The notes under the pieces: generated by a model
Seen by the model: the letters and a program-made list of their open reading frames with translations, nothing else
What the model was told of the DNA's origin: nothing
The model's database searches: none
IMG/VR virus record: IMGVR_UViG_3300046011_001507
Location: 1-28,771 of that record
Length of the DNA: 28,771 nt
Origin: a virus
Strand: one strand, 5' to 3'
Translations under genes and position numbers: made by a program
In this document: positions 19,396 to 27,902 of the stretch, piece by piece
Position numbering within the stretch: the first letter of the stretch is position 1
Layout: the number at the start of each line of letters is the position of its first letter

Positions 19396-22118
19396 GGACT
19401 GAACTATACATTAACGGCATACGTGTCGACGTAAAGAAAGAGGTCGGTATCAGCCTTACATTAGCGATTGCGGACATTAAAAACCCCGACAAACGCAATG
19501 CAGGGTTCAGCCGTACCGTGGAGATTCCTGCCAATGGAACGGCAAACAAGGTATTCTCACACGCTTTCGACTTTACCGAGATACAGAACACCTCTGCGAT
19601 AAACTTTAACCCTGACTACAATCCGAACCTGAAAGCAACTGCCGTTGTTATGGTGGATTCAGTGGAACAGTTTAGAGGGTACTTGCGGATGCGTGGTATC
19701 AAACGCGAGAATCAGGATTTAGGAAAGATCACTTACATATGTGAACTGTTCGGTGATTTGGGTAACATCATCACGAATCTAGGTAACGCACTGCTATCTG
19801 ATTTGGACGTGTCGGAATACGATCACGTGTACAACAGAACGAACCAAAAGGCTACATGGACAACCATTAACCCGTCGGGAGGGTATTATTACCCGATGAT
19901 TCAGTACGGTGATAACGACGGGGTGAACTGGGATGTGAATCACTTCTATCCTGCGTTGTATGAGAAAGTGATATTTGATAAGGTTGTGGAGTATGCAGGG
20001 TATGAGTATGAATCGCCTTTCATCAGCGGTTCACGGTTCGGGTCTTTTGTAGTTCCGTTCACGGGTACGGCTTTCTTATTAGATCAGGCATCGGCTGCAA
20101 GTAGGTTGTTTAATTCGCGTATCAGTTCGGCTTTTTCAGCATTGGATCAATCCACGTGGTCAAGTATCGCAGAGCCTTTTCCGTATGACACTGAACTATC
20201 TGATCCTGATGGGCAGTACAACCCTGCCACCTACACGTTCACGTGCGTAAGTGCAGGATATTACGAATTCAAAGTATCTGGTTCATTTAATTGGTCAGCG
20301 GTTGGCGGTAGCTTCTCAGGGGTGGCAGCGTCGTATTTAGTCGTTACAGTTAAACAACAGCGAGGAGCAACAATATCTTATTTAACACAACAGTTAATTC
20401 CAAATCAGGTAGCATCATTATCAGCTGGCAACAATTCATCAGCGGTAACATTCACACATACAACACCAACGACACTATGCAATGCAGGTGATACGGTTTG
20501 GGTGGACTTAGCGCCCGTGTTTATCAGCAACGGTTCGCCCGTTGGCTGGCAGTACGCACAGTTCAATCTCAGTTCGTCTAACTTCTTTAACTCAGTCAGT
20601 AACGCTTCTATTGTCGAAGGTGCAACAGTTCCAATGAACTCCGCGCTGCCTAATGACATTAAGATGTCGGACTACTTCATGAGCGTTATCAAGGACTTTA
20701 ACCTGATGATCGAGCCTGACCGCACGAATCCTCAGAAGGTTTATATTGATACCGCTACGGACTTTTACGGGTCAGGTCAGAATCGTGATTGGTCGCATAA
20801 GTTGGACGTGTCAAAGCCTGTGGAACTTGTTCCTATGGGTGGATTGGACGCTAAGCGGTATGTGTTGCAGTGGAAAGATTCGGACGATTACTTTAATAAG
20901 AAGTACCGAGAAACATGGGCAGAAGGTTACGGGATGAAAAAGCATGACGTAACGAATGACTTCGTGATGAATGAAAACATTTACACGTCTGTATTCTCTT
21001 CTACTCCAATGGTATCGGATTCGACTACTGATCGCATCTATCCGCATATCTACACGCTAGAAAACGGTAATATCCGCAAGCGCATTAAGAGCGGTATGCG
21101 TCGTTTAATTGCTACGGGTGCGGTTGCTACAACATATCAGTGGAACTATATCACAGCGTCCACAACTTACTCGGAAACGACCTACCCTCAGTCAGGTCAT
21201 TTGGATTCGGTATCATTGCCTACGTTTGATCTGAACTTTACCAACCCGCGTGAGATTTATTACACGGCTACCAACTACACAGACGGCAACCTGTGGAATC
21301 GTTACCACCGCAAGTACATCGAGGAAATCACAGACCGAAACAGTAAGATGTTGACGGGGTACTTTTACCTCACACCTTTGGACATCTTGCGGTTGTCATT
21401 CCGTGATCAGTATTTTATTCACGGGCAGTATTACAGGCTGTTAAAGATTCAGGATTATAACACGGAACAGAACAAGGTAACGAAGTGCGAATTCGTACTT
21501 ATCAAGAATCGAGAAGTATTTACCGCTTCTACCTATTCTCTGTTATCGTACCTGAACAACACGAACGGGAACGTGGACGTTGTTCCTCGCGGTGACGGTG
21601 GTAATAGCGGAGCAAATAACGCGTTTGTCGGTGAACGCATACAGATTAACGGAGGTATTGGTAACGCGGTGTTCGGGTACAATATCTCACTAGGCTCTGA
21701 GGCTTCCCGTAACTTTGTGGCGGCATCTTCGGGTGTTGTTATCGAGCCTGACGTTATCGGGGCGGTGGTTATCCGATCAGATGATGTTACGGTGACACGG
21801 AGCGGGGAGGTATGGATAGACGGGAACAAGTACACATTCGGATCGCGTAACGTTTACTTTATTACAGCGAATGCTACGATAACCGAGGCAGGAACGTACT
21901 ACTGTTCAGGATTGTTGACGCTTACATTAAATAGCACGGTGTTAACGGTGAATGATCGTATTCAGGTATTCAACATGACTGGCAGTACGGTAACTGTTGC
22001 AGGGGGTGGATTGAATATCGTTTACTCTAATAATAACTCAGTAGCAACATTTAACCTGAATCATAAGTATGAATCATTGACCTTAACTTACACGGGGTCG
22101 CAATACATTGTAACGTAA
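19392..22118 (+). CDS. large tail-tip (tail-lysin/hub-like) protein with adhesin-like C-terminus, 908 aa
   Basis: The start MRTELYINGIRVDVKKEVGISLTLAIADIKNPDKRNAGFSRTVEIPANGTANKVF (1-54) is the signature of a Bacteroidetes phage tail protein: YI.G...D......I.L......I..P..R.....SKTV.IP...N..VF. The body from about 130 to 700 is long and beta-rich, with YWG/YYP-type aromatic repeats. After residue 720 a glycine/asparagine-rich linker (NGNVDVVPRGDGGNSGANN) leads to a beta-helix-like tail (GIGNAVFGYNISLGSEASRNF.., ...TLTYTGSQYIVT), suggesting an exposed fibre. I see no peptidase or lysozyme motif. It ends with TAATG into the fibre gene. Confidence 0.68.
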   Translation: MRTELYINGIRVDVKKEVGISLTLAIADIKNPDKRNAGFSRTVEIPANGTANKVFSHAFDFTEIQNTSAINFNPDYNPNLKATAVVMVDSVEQFRGYLRMRGIKRENQDLGKITYICELFGDLGNIITNLGNALLSDLDVSEYDHVYNRTNQKATWTTINPSGGYYYPMIQYGDNDGVNWDVNHFYPALYEKVIFDKVVEYAGYEYESPFISGSRFGSFVVPFTGTAFLLDQASAASRLFNSRISSAFSALDQSTWSSIAEPFPYDTELSDPDGQYNPATYTFTCVSAGYYEFKVSGSFNWSAVGGSFSGVAASYLVVTVKQQRGATISYLTQQLIPNQVASLSAGNNSSAVTFTHTTPTTLCNAGDTVWVDLAPVFISNGSPVGWQYAQFNLSSSNFFNSVSNASIVEGATVPMNSALPNDIKMSDYFMSVIKDFNLMIEPDRTNPQKVYIDTATDFYGSGQNRDWSHKLDVSKPVELVPMGGLDAKRYVLQWKDSDDYFNKKYRETWAEGYGMKKHDVTNDFVMNENIYTSVFSSTPMVSDSTTDRIYPHIYTLENGNIRKRIKSGMRRLIATGAVATTYQWNYITASTTYSETTYPQSGHLDSVSLPTFDLNFTNPREIYYTATNYTDGNLWNRYHRKYIEEITDRNSKMLTGYFYLTPLDILRLSFRDQYFIHGQYYRLLKIQDYNTEQNKVTKCEFVLIKNREVFTASTYSLLSYLNNTNGNVDVVPRGDGGNSGANNAFVGERIQINGGIGNAVFGYNISLGSEASRNFVAASSGVVIEPDVIGAVVIRSDDVTVTRSGEVWIDGNKYTFGSRNVYFITANATITEAGTYYCSGLLTLTLNSTVLTVNDRIQVFNMTGSTVTVAGGGLNIVYSNNNSVATFNLNHKYESLTLTYTGSQYIVT

Positions 22119-22762
22119 TGACATTTCTAACATCAGTAGGCGGTGGTGGCGGTGCTTCATGGGGAAGTATCGGAGGGTCAATCAGCAGTCAGTCTGATTT
22201 GCAGACGCTATTGAATGGCAAAGCCAACACATCGCACACGCACGCCCAATCCGAAGTAACGGGGCTTGTATCTGATTTAGCAGGTAAAGCAGACGCTATA
22301 CATACGCATAGTCAATATGCTGATAAGTGGACGTACACCACACTCGGAAGCAATAGCACCGTTAGTACGACTGCGTTTGCTAACGTATCTGGAATGTCGT
22401 TTTCCGCGTTGGCAAATACAAAGTATCTGGTTACGTTGAATGGGGCGTATCAAACCGCAGCAACGACAACGGGCATTAGTTTGGCGTTGGATATTCCGAC
22501 GGGGGCGACCATCATAGGACAGAATGTCGTAAGCACATCAGCAAGCGCGTTAGGTGGTACGGAGCAACTAGCAGACGCAACAACAACGGGTGCAAGTACG
22601 GGCGTTCGTGCTATCAACACTAATACACCAATTCATTCGTTCTGGATTGTTTCGGTAGGTGGCACAGCAGGAACTATTCAGTTAATGCAACGGTCAGAGA
22701 TTGCAGCGTCTAATACAGTATTACAGGCAACATTAACCGTAATGGGTTACAGAACAGTATAA
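22118..22762 (+). CDS. short tail fibre protein
   Basis: The N-terminal part is glycine/serine-rich (SVGGGGGASWGSIGGSISSQSDLQTLLNGKA) and then repeats a motif ending in His-rich pairs: GKANTSHTHAQSEVTGL and GKADAIHTHSQYADKW. This GKA...HTH pattern is common in trimeric phage fibres, where histidines bind metal along the axis. Residues 80-214 form a beta-rich, Thr/Ala-heavy head domain that would carry the receptor contact. At 214 residues it is small. It starts with a TAATG overlap and lies one base before the tape measure gene, so it is part of the tail-tip set. Confidence 0.75.
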   Translation: MTFLTSVGGGGGASWGSIGGSISSQSDLQTLLNGKANTSHTHAQSEVTGLVSDLAGKADAIHTHSQYADKWTYTTLGSNSTVSTTAFANVSGMSFSALANTKYLVTLNGAYQTAATTTGISLALDIPTGATIIGQNVVSTSASALGGTEQLADATTTGASTGVRAINTNTPIHSFWIVSVGGTAGTIQLMQRSEIAASNTVLQATLTVMGYRTV

Positions 22763-22763
22763 C

Positions 22764-24446
22764 ATGGCACAGCTTAATTTAGATGTCGTAATCAATACCG
22801 CAAACGCGGCAAACTCAGTCGGGGAGATTCGTAAGCAGTTGAAAGAACTGAAAACCGCGATGTTAACCGTCGGGGAAGATACGCCCGAATTCGAGAAACT
22901 GGCAGCGGCAGCGGCACGGCTGAAAGACCGCGTAGAAGAGGCGAACGAGAAGATCAACGCCCTAAATCCTGATCAGTTCAAAGGGTTGCAGCAAATGGCA
23001 ACGGGCGCGGCTACGGGCGTTCAGTTGGTAACATCTTCAATGGCTTTGCTAGGTATCGAATCCGAAGACGCACAGAAGGCTATGATGCGCGTTCAGGCGG
23101 CTATGGCTTTTGCTCAGGCGATCAATGACGTTGACAAGCTAAAGAAAGGATTTAAGGCGTTCAATGATACCGTAAAGGCGAACCCGATTATTGCCGTAGC
23201 ATCCGCGTTGGTAGCGTTGAGCGTTGCGGTGTATAAGGTGTATCAGGCGCAACAAGACGCTAACTCAGAACTGGCAAAAGCAACACGGGAATATGAAAAG
23301 CAAAAGGAAGCGACAGCGACACTATCGCGTGAATACGATCGTCAAATTGAACTACTCACAGCGCAGGGAGCAAGTACAGAACAAATTATTGCTGTTAAGC
23401 GCAAACTGATAGAGGCACAAATCGCAGAGGCTCAATCTTCACTACGGGTAAGTATGTTGAAGGTCGAGGAGGTGAAAAATAACGATTCACTTTGGGAATC
23501 TTTGCTCCGTGTTGCGGACGTTGTTAACGGTACGAATCAGGCAGAGGCGGCAATCGCTGTTAATAAGAAAGAACGCGCACAGGAAGCCGTTGATCAGATT
23601 AAAGAGCAGCAGGAGGCGCTGAAAGACTTACAGAATCAGTTAAAGGTTCTGGACATCGAAGAAGAAAAGTCAGCGCAGAAGAAAAGCGAGGACTCAAAGA
23701 AAGCGTATCAGGAACGCAAGGCACAACGTGAACAGGAAGCAGCGGATAACGAAGCAGCATGGGCGCGTGAACTTGAATTGATGGCTGAGCAGAAAGAAGC
23801 AGCCGATCAAGACGAAGCAGATAGAGCCGAACGGGAAGAAGCGTCACAGCGCAGACGGATGAAGTTGTATCTGGATGATCGCAATGAAAAATTAAAACGC
23901 CAGAAAGAAAAGGACGACGCGGAGAAAGCATCAGCGGAGAAAGCTAAGAAGTTAGACGAAATGCGTTACAGCCTTGCGATTGATTCGGCAAAGCAGACAT
24001 TGGAGGCTATTTCCTCGCTGATGAAAAACAACGCGAAAGCACAGAAGGCTATATCGGCATCATTAACGTTAATAGACACCTATGTAGCCGCTCAAAAGGC
24101 GTATGCTTCACAGATGTCCGTTCCGTCACTTGATGCGCCTATACGCGCTGCAATTGCGGCAGGTGTTGCCGTTGCTTCGGGTCTGGCACGTGTCGCTGCA
24201 ATCCTACGTGTTGACACTTCGGGCGGTTCTGTAACGGCTACGGCATCGGGAGGCGGTGGTGGCGGTTCGTTGGATTTCAGTACACAGCCGAACGTCGGAA
24301 CGTCAACACAGCCTTCAACCTTACTCAATGAGCAAGGGCAGGTTATCAATCAGAACAACGATATGCGCCCGATGTATGTCAGCGTTCAGGAAATCAACGA
24401 TACGAACACGAATGTAAGGACGGCTGAGGAAAGAAGCAGGTATTAA
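22764..24446 (+). CDS. tail tape measure protein
   Basis: The 560-residue protein sets tail length. It is Ala/Lys/Glu/Gln-rich and almost wholly helical, with coiled coils at about 10-70, 185-330 and 330-410 (EEEKSAQKKSEDSKKAYQER and similar). A hydrophobic stretch ANPIIAVASALVALSVAVY lies at about 139-157 and another AAIAAGVAVASGLARVAAIL at about 463-482, as in other tape measures. A glycine-rich linker (SGGGGGGSLDF) and a C-terminal VSVQEINDTNTNVRTAEERS complete it. By the usual 0.15 nm per residue the tail would be about 80 nm, so the protein is short but not unusual. It follows the fibre instead of preceding it. Confidence 0.8.
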   Translation: MAQLNLDVVINTANAANSVGEIRKQLKELKTAMLTVGEDTPEFEKLAAAAARLKDRVEEANEKINALNPDQFKGLQQMATGAATGVQLVTSSMALLGIESEDAQKAMMRVQAAMAFAQAINDVDKLKKGFKAFNDTVKANPIIAVASALVALSVAVYKVYQAQQDANSELAKATREYEKQKEATATLSREYDRQIELLTAQGASTEQIIAVKRKLIEAQIAEAQSSLRVSMLKVEEVKNNDSLWESLLRVADVVNGTNQAEAAIAVNKKERAQEAVDQIKEQQEALKDLQNQLKVLDIEEEKSAQKKSEDSKKAYQERKAQREQEAADNEAAWARELELMAEQKEAADQDEADRAEREEASQRRRMKLYLDDRNEKLKRQKEKDDAEKASAEKAKKLDEMRYSLAIDSAKQTLEAISSLMKNNAKAQKAISASLTLIDTYVAAQKAYASQMSVPSLDAPIRAAIAAGVAVASGLARVAAILRVDTSGGSVTATASGGGGGGSLDFSTQPNVGTSTQPSTLLNEQGQVINQNNDMRPMYVSVQEINDTNTNVRTAEERSRY

Positions 24447-24449
24447 AAA

Positions 24450-24471
24450 ACCGCACCATTTCTGATGCGGT
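24450..24471 (-). terminator. intrinsic terminator hairpin, best read on the minus strand
   Basis: ACCGCA (24450-24455) pairs with TGCGGT (24466-24471) across a ten-base loop. The stem is flanked by AAAAAA on its left, so the minus-strand RNA ends in a U6 tract (24444-24449 side) as in a textbook terminator; the plus-strand RNA has only CATCCTTCC after the stem. It lies directly after the tape measure stop. The remaining bases to 24568 hold no gene that I can see. Confidence 0.55.
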
Positions 24472-24555
24472 CATCCTTCCTACTGTTGCGTGGAACTCCC
24501 ATCACCAACGCAAACACGGTCAAAGGTACACAAAATCCACAAATCACAAAATCCG

Positions 24556-24571
24556 TGTCTTTATTTGCATG
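24556..24571 (+). promoter_or_regulatory. shared late start element, divergent copy
   Basis: TGTCTTTATTTGCATG covers the start codon of the protease gene and keeps the GTCTTTA core at the same distance from the ATG as in the three good copies. It also half-matches the host -7 box (TTTATTTG). Confidence 0.35.
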
Positions 24572-25180
24572 GAAGGTAATCTGCCAGTGTATCGGCTTAC
24601 GATCACAGACAAAGAAACGGACGCGGAGGAAATTTTCACGGCATTAGTAGACAGCCCCGCCATTGAATCAAACTTTGTGGCGTTCAAAGAATCGCAGCCG
24701 ATTAAGTTTGAAGTGACCGATTCAGACCGTCGTATTATCACAGGGGCGGTAATGATCCCTGACTTTAAGATTTACAGACGTGACGAAAAGCGCGGGGAAC
24801 ATTACGTTTACTTCACCAAAGAAGATATTGAATTGTTCGTGCGTGACTGGGCAAAAGGCAACCGTTACAACTCAGTTAACGAAATGCACGAACGCTCACA
24901 ACAGCCCGACGGAATATACCTTATTGAATCCATTATCGTTGATTCACAGCGTGGCACACAAGCGCCCGTTGCGTTGAAGCAGCAATACGCTGACGGAACG
25001 TGGTTGCATTCTTACTATGTTGAATCTGACGAACTGTGGGCAAAGGTAAAGTCAGGGGAGTACAAAGGGTTCAGTATGGAGATGATGGTTGACTACATAT
25101 TCGCCTCACATAAGCCTCAGACGGATCACGTCGCGGAACTGATCGAAACATTGGATAGTATCATTAAATCAACAAAATAA
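24569..25180 (+). CDS. prohead protease (XkdF-like)
   Basis: The pattern matches the XkdF-type serine protease that processes the head: GAVMIPDFKIYRRDEKRGEHYVYFTKEDIELFVRDWA at about 59-95, NSVNEMHERSQQPDGIYLIESIIVD at about 101-125, and GTWLHSYYVESDELWAKVKSGEYKGFSMEMM at about 147-177. The His of NEMHE and the Ser of GFSME are the likely catalytic residues. At 203 residues it is full-length for the family. It is followed by a scaffold-like protein and the major capsid protein, the usual order of this head module. The gene starts behind a 122-base non-coding gap. Confidence 0.85.
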   Translation: MEGNLPVYRLTITDKETDAEEIFTALVDSPAIESNFVAFKESQPIKFEVTDSDRRIITGAVMIPDFKIYRRDEKRGEHYVYFTKEDIELFVRDWAKGNRYNSVNEMHERSQQPDGIYLIESIIVDSQRGTQAPVALKQQYADGTWLHSYYVESDELWAKVKSGEYKGFSMEMMVDYIFASHKPQTDHVAELIETLDSIIKSTK

Positions 25181-25188
25181 TCACACAA

Positions 25189-25204
25189 CGTCTTTAAAGG
25201 TATG
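25189..25204 (+). promoter_or_regulatory. shared late start element, copy 2
   Basis: CGTCTTTAAAGGTATG ends in the start codon of the scaffold-like gene. It differs from the copies at 16801 and 27509 only in the two bases after CGTCTTTA. Confidence 0.5.
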
Positions 25205-25840
25205 GAAATCACAAAAGAGAAAATCCAGACGTTTGCGGCAAAGCTGAAAGAAGCTTTTGCAACATTCGGAGAAAAGCAAAAGTTCATGGACGCGAAACTC
25301 GCGGACGGAACAATGGTAAGCATCGAAGGGGAAGCACTCGCACAGGGTGTACCCGTTATGGTTATGACCGAAGCAGGTGAAGCGCCACTTCCTGACGGGG
25401 AGTACACACTAGAAGACGGTACAGTGTTCACCGTAGCAGGTGGCACGGTAGCGGAGGTAAAAGCGCCCGCAGCGACTACTGAACAGGAAATGGGTCAGGA
25501 TGCAACAGCGGCAGCACCCGCAGCAACAACCGCTCCAAACCCTTCACAGATAATCGAGCGCATTGAGAAGGAAATGATCTTCGAGAAGGTAGCGGAAATC
25601 GAAGCACTGAAAACACAGGTTGCTGATCTCGTTACAAAGTTCGCAGCAATCGAACAGGAAAATGCGGAACTGAAAGCGGACAAAGCGAAGTTTTCAGCGA
25701 CAATCGAAAAACTCAATCAGGCGGTAACAGAACTCGGTGAAGCACCGCAAGAGCCTGTAAAGTTTGAAAAAGAAACCCCGAAGGTTAAGACTTTCGAGGA
25801 AGAAGTAATCGAACACAGAAAAAGAGCATTCAATCACTAA
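25202..25840 (+). CDS. capsid scaffolding-like protein
   Basis: The 212-residue product is acidic and low in aromatic residues. Residues 1-25 form a helix (ITKEKIQTFAAKLKEAFATFG), and 27-85 a small beta domain with repeated DG turns (LADGTMVSIEG, LPDGEYTLEDGTVFTVAGG). An Ala/Thr/Pro linker follows (ATAAAPAATTAPNP at about 101-114), then a long coiled coil at about 118-180 (EKVAEIEALKTQVADLVTKF) and a basic end (IEHRKRAFNH). Scaffolds between protease and capsid genes often look like this. It could also be a capsid-associated decoration protein. The start element CGTCTTTAAAGGTATG covers its ATG. Confidence 0.7.
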   Translation: MEITKEKIQTFAAKLKEAFATFGEKQKFMDAKLADGTMVSIEGEALAQGVPVMVMTEAGEAPLPDGEYTLEDGTVFTVAGGTVAEVKAPAATTEQEMGQDATAAAPAATTAPNPSQIIERIEKEMIFEKVAEIEALKTQVADLVTKFAAIEQENAELKADKAKFSATIEKLNQAVTELGEAPQEPVKFEKETPKVKTFEEEVIEHRKRAFNH

Positions 25841-25862
25841 CAAACACAAACAACAATAAACA

Positions 25863-26855
25863 ATGGCAAGTTTCACAGTATCATCATTGTCTAACTACAC
25901 CGTAGAGGGTCGTTCGGACATTAAACGTAAGATCGTTTTCGGTGCGGTATCTATTCCGCTTGTAACCGTTTACGAAGGTATCAAGTATTCGGAGAAGATT
26001 CCGTACATGACTTCTGACCCTGTATTTCAGGCGCTCAGTGGTTGTTCGGCTCAAAACTCATCTGGCGACGGTGGTACTTTCGCAGATATTACGCTGACAG
26101 TTGACACATTCGGAATTGAAAACGAATGGTGTTTTGATACCCTTCGCACTAAGTTTACTCAGAAGTATCTTCGTGCAGGTGCTAACATGGATGAAAACGC
26201 TGCAACGTCTGAATTCATGAACACCGTAATGGAAGACAAAGACGCACGCGTTACGAAGAAATTCGAGATCGCAATGTGGCAGTCTTCTAAGACACAGGGC
26301 GGATCAAACACAGACTATAAGCAGTTCAACGGTCTTTTGCAGTCACTCGAAACTGCGGGCGGATATGTGAATTCACAGACAGTAGCGGGAACCTCTCACA
26401 CGTCTATCACTACTTCAAACGTGATCACGATCTTCAATAACGTATGGTTGGCAACGCCTTCTGACCTGCGTCGTCAGACAGACACAGTAACCGTATGCGG
26501 TGAGGACACTTTCGATAAATTGGTTATCGCATTGACGAACGCGAATATGTTCCACTACAAATACGACGGTTCTACACCGCGTTATGAGCTGCAAATGCCG
26601 GGAACAGGTCAGCGTATCGTTGGCGTACCGGGATTGAACGCAGACAACAACAGCGCACTTCCTGCGATGTTCAAAAACCGAATCCTGACTTTCAACAAAG
26701 CACAGGCGTATTTGGGAACTGACCTTGTATCGGACATCAACGATTCAATGGTGTGGTATGAGAAGAAGGACAAGAAATTGTACTCGACTGAAACATACCG
26801 CTTCACTACTGGATGGATGTTCCCTGATCAGGTGGTATCATTCGCAACAGCGTAG
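25863..26855 (+). CDS. major capsid protein
   Basis: The 330-residue product lies just downstream of the protease and scaffold, the position of the HK97-type capsid protein. The N-terminus MASFTVSSLSNYTVEGRSDIKRKIVFGAVSIPLVTVYEGIK (1-41) and the block LTVDTFGIENEWCFDTLRTKFTQKYLRAGANMDE (about 78-111) resemble a Bacteroidetes phage capsid family I have seen. The C-terminus has LFT-type strand residues (VWYEKKDKKLYSTETYRFTTGWMFPDQVVSFATA). A leader of ACAACAATAAACA before the ATG is the A-rich kind used by strongly expressed Bacteroidetes genes. A hairpin follows the stop. I do not see a protease cleavage motif with confidence. Confidence 0.82.
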   Translation: MASFTVSSLSNYTVEGRSDIKRKIVFGAVSIPLVTVYEGIKYSEKIPYMTSDPVFQALSGCSAQNSSGDGGTFADITLTVDTFGIENEWCFDTLRTKFTQKYLRAGANMDENAATSEFMNTVMEDKDARVTKKFEIAMWQSSKTQGGSNTDYKQFNGLLQSLETAGGYVNSQTVAGTSHTSITTSNVITIFNNVWLATPSDLRRQTDTVTVCGEDTFDKLVIALTNANMFHYKYDGSTPRYELQMPGTGQRIVGVPGLNADNNSALPAMFKNRILTFNKAQAYLGTDLVSDINDSMVWYEKKDKKLYSTETYRFTTGWMFPDQVVSFATA

Positions 26856-26872
26856 TAAACAGAATGTATAAC

Positions 26873-26896
26873 GGGGAGGTGTGACGCCTCCCCTTT
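26873..26896 (+). terminator. hairpin after the capsid gene, possible terminator
   Basis: GGGGAGG (26873-26879) pairs with CCTCCCC (26887-26893) around the loop TGTGACG, followed by only TTT. The strong stem may terminate part of the transcripts or protect the capsid message; the U tract is short. Confidence 0.55.
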
Positions 26897-26910
26897 AACA
26901 CAATAAAACA

Positions 26911-27426
26911 ATGCCTTGTTCAAACAGCATTTTAAATTCATTCACGATTGACTGTAACGACAGCAATGGTGGCGTGGCACAGATTAAGGTTCGTGCATTT
27001 GATGCGACCCTTGTATCTGCGGGGCTTGCTACTGTAACGTCTGGTCAGATCACCTTTGCGGGTAACGGTCTGACAGATTGGTACGCTTTCGATTGCGCAC
27101 AGGAAACATCGGTGGCGACTTCCGACGGTGCTACGGATCGTGCAGCAGGTACTTCGGTACATACGCAGACGATCACGTACATCAACAACAAATTGAAAGT
27201 AGCTTTCCGCAATTCACTGAATAATATGCACGGTATGTTAGTTCATGTTGCGGTAAAGGATAACAACGGCAACGCGTGGTTATTCGGTTACGAGCGCGGG
27301 TTGATTGTATCGGCTTCAAGTTCTGCAACGGGTACGGCTTTCAATGAGCGTAACGGTTACAGCGTAACATTTACAGGACGTGAGAAAGACACGATTCTGA
27401 ATATCACGAATTACGATAATCTCTAG
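26911..27426 (+). CDS. virion structural protein, probable tail tube
   Basis: The 171-residue product opens MPCSNSILNSFTIDCNDSNGGVAQIKVRAFD and is mostly beta-strand, with NGNAWLFGYERGLIVSASSSATGTAFNERNGYSVTFTGREKDTIL at about 120-163. GG.....VRA at the start and G.A..E.NGY.VTF.G.E..... near the end is a pattern I have met in Bacteroidetes phage proteins thought to be tail tubes. It shares the leader ACAATAAAACA with the capsid gene, as would suit two abundant structural proteins. A minor head protein is the alternative. It is followed by a strong terminator. Confidence 0.6.
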   Translation: MPCSNSILNSFTIDCNDSNGGVAQIKVRAFDATLVSAGLATVTSGQITFAGNGLTDWYAFDCAQETSVATSDGATDRAAGTSVHTQTITYINNKLKVAFRNSLNNMHGMLVHVAVKDNNGNAWLFGYERGLIVSASSSATGTAFNERNGYSVTFTGREKDTILNITNYDNL

Positions 27427-27459
27427 GTTAGGTTAAGTGTAGTTTTGTTTCTAAGGATT

Positions 27460-27489
27460 CCCGACCCCGTAAGGTCGGGTTTTCTTTTT
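27460..27489 (+). terminator. intrinsic terminator after the tail-tube-like gene
   Basis: CCCGACC (27460-27466) pairs with GGTCGGG (27473-27479) around CCGTAA, followed by TTTTCTTTTT. This is the clearest plus-strand terminator in the window and closes the capsid/tail-tube transcript. Confidence 0.85.
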
Positions 27490-27508
27490 CCACAACACGC
27501 CATTTTCA

Positions 27509-27524
27509 CGTCTTTACAGGTATG
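27509..27524 (+). promoter_or_regulatory. shared late start element, copy 3
   Basis: CGTCTTTACAGGTATG ends in the start codon of the gene after the terminator. Its location, 20 bases past a strong terminator, means that a new transcript must begin close by, which supports a promoter role for the element. Confidence 0.5.
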
Positions 27525-27902
27525 CTGAACATCACGCGCAATGCTACTACACGGGTCGCGGTAACGCTGAAAGAAAAACAGACGTTATCAAGTCCGTACT
27601 GGCTGTGGCGCTTTGTCAATGACGCTACAAACATTGAAGCCGTTCAGATCATTACCGAAGTAGCCAACAACTACAAAGACCGTTCTAACCTGTTCGACAT
27701 TGAGGAGGGGGGATTTACCACATTAACGCTACCCTCTGGAATCTATACGTACTACGTGTATGAGCAGTCGAGCAGCAACAACACCGACTACCGACTGGCA
27801 ACGACATTGTGCGAAACGGGTCAGATGAAGGTAACGGGAACAGATACGCATCAGTACACATCACCGCAAGTAACCGTAGAATATAAATGGACAAGCCAAT
27901 AG
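27522..27902 (+). CDS. small virion-associated protein, 126 aa
   Basis: The product (MLNITRNATTRVAVTLKEKQTLSSPYWLWRFVND..., ending VTVEYKWTSQ) has the beta-sandwich look of a family I know from Bacteroidetes phage head-tail regions: V.VTL.E...L..P.YL..F.N, D.SNLFDI, and LPSGIYTYYVYEQSS at about 70-84. I know of no proven role; head-tail connection or a capsid decoration are possible. It is 126 residues long and starts at ATG 27522 inside the shared start element, just behind a strong terminator. It overlaps the portal start by 16 bases. Confidence 0.62.
   Translation: MLNITRNATTRVAVTLKEKQTLSSPYWLWRFVNDATNIEAVQIITEVANNYKDRSNLFDIEEGGFTTLTLPSGIYTYYVYEQSSSNNTDYRLATTLCETGQMKVTGTDTHQYTSPQVTVEYKWTSQ

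Noticed and set aside
21533-21835. 100-codon minus-strand ORF opposite the large tail protein
   Set aside because: Ser/Pro/Thr-rich antisense translation, no supporting context, antisense to a well supported gene.
23599-23931. 110-codon minus-strand ORF opposite the tape measure coiled coil
   Set aside because: Leu/Ser/Pro-rich product typical of antisense reading of Glu/Lys/Ala-rich coiled-coil codons.
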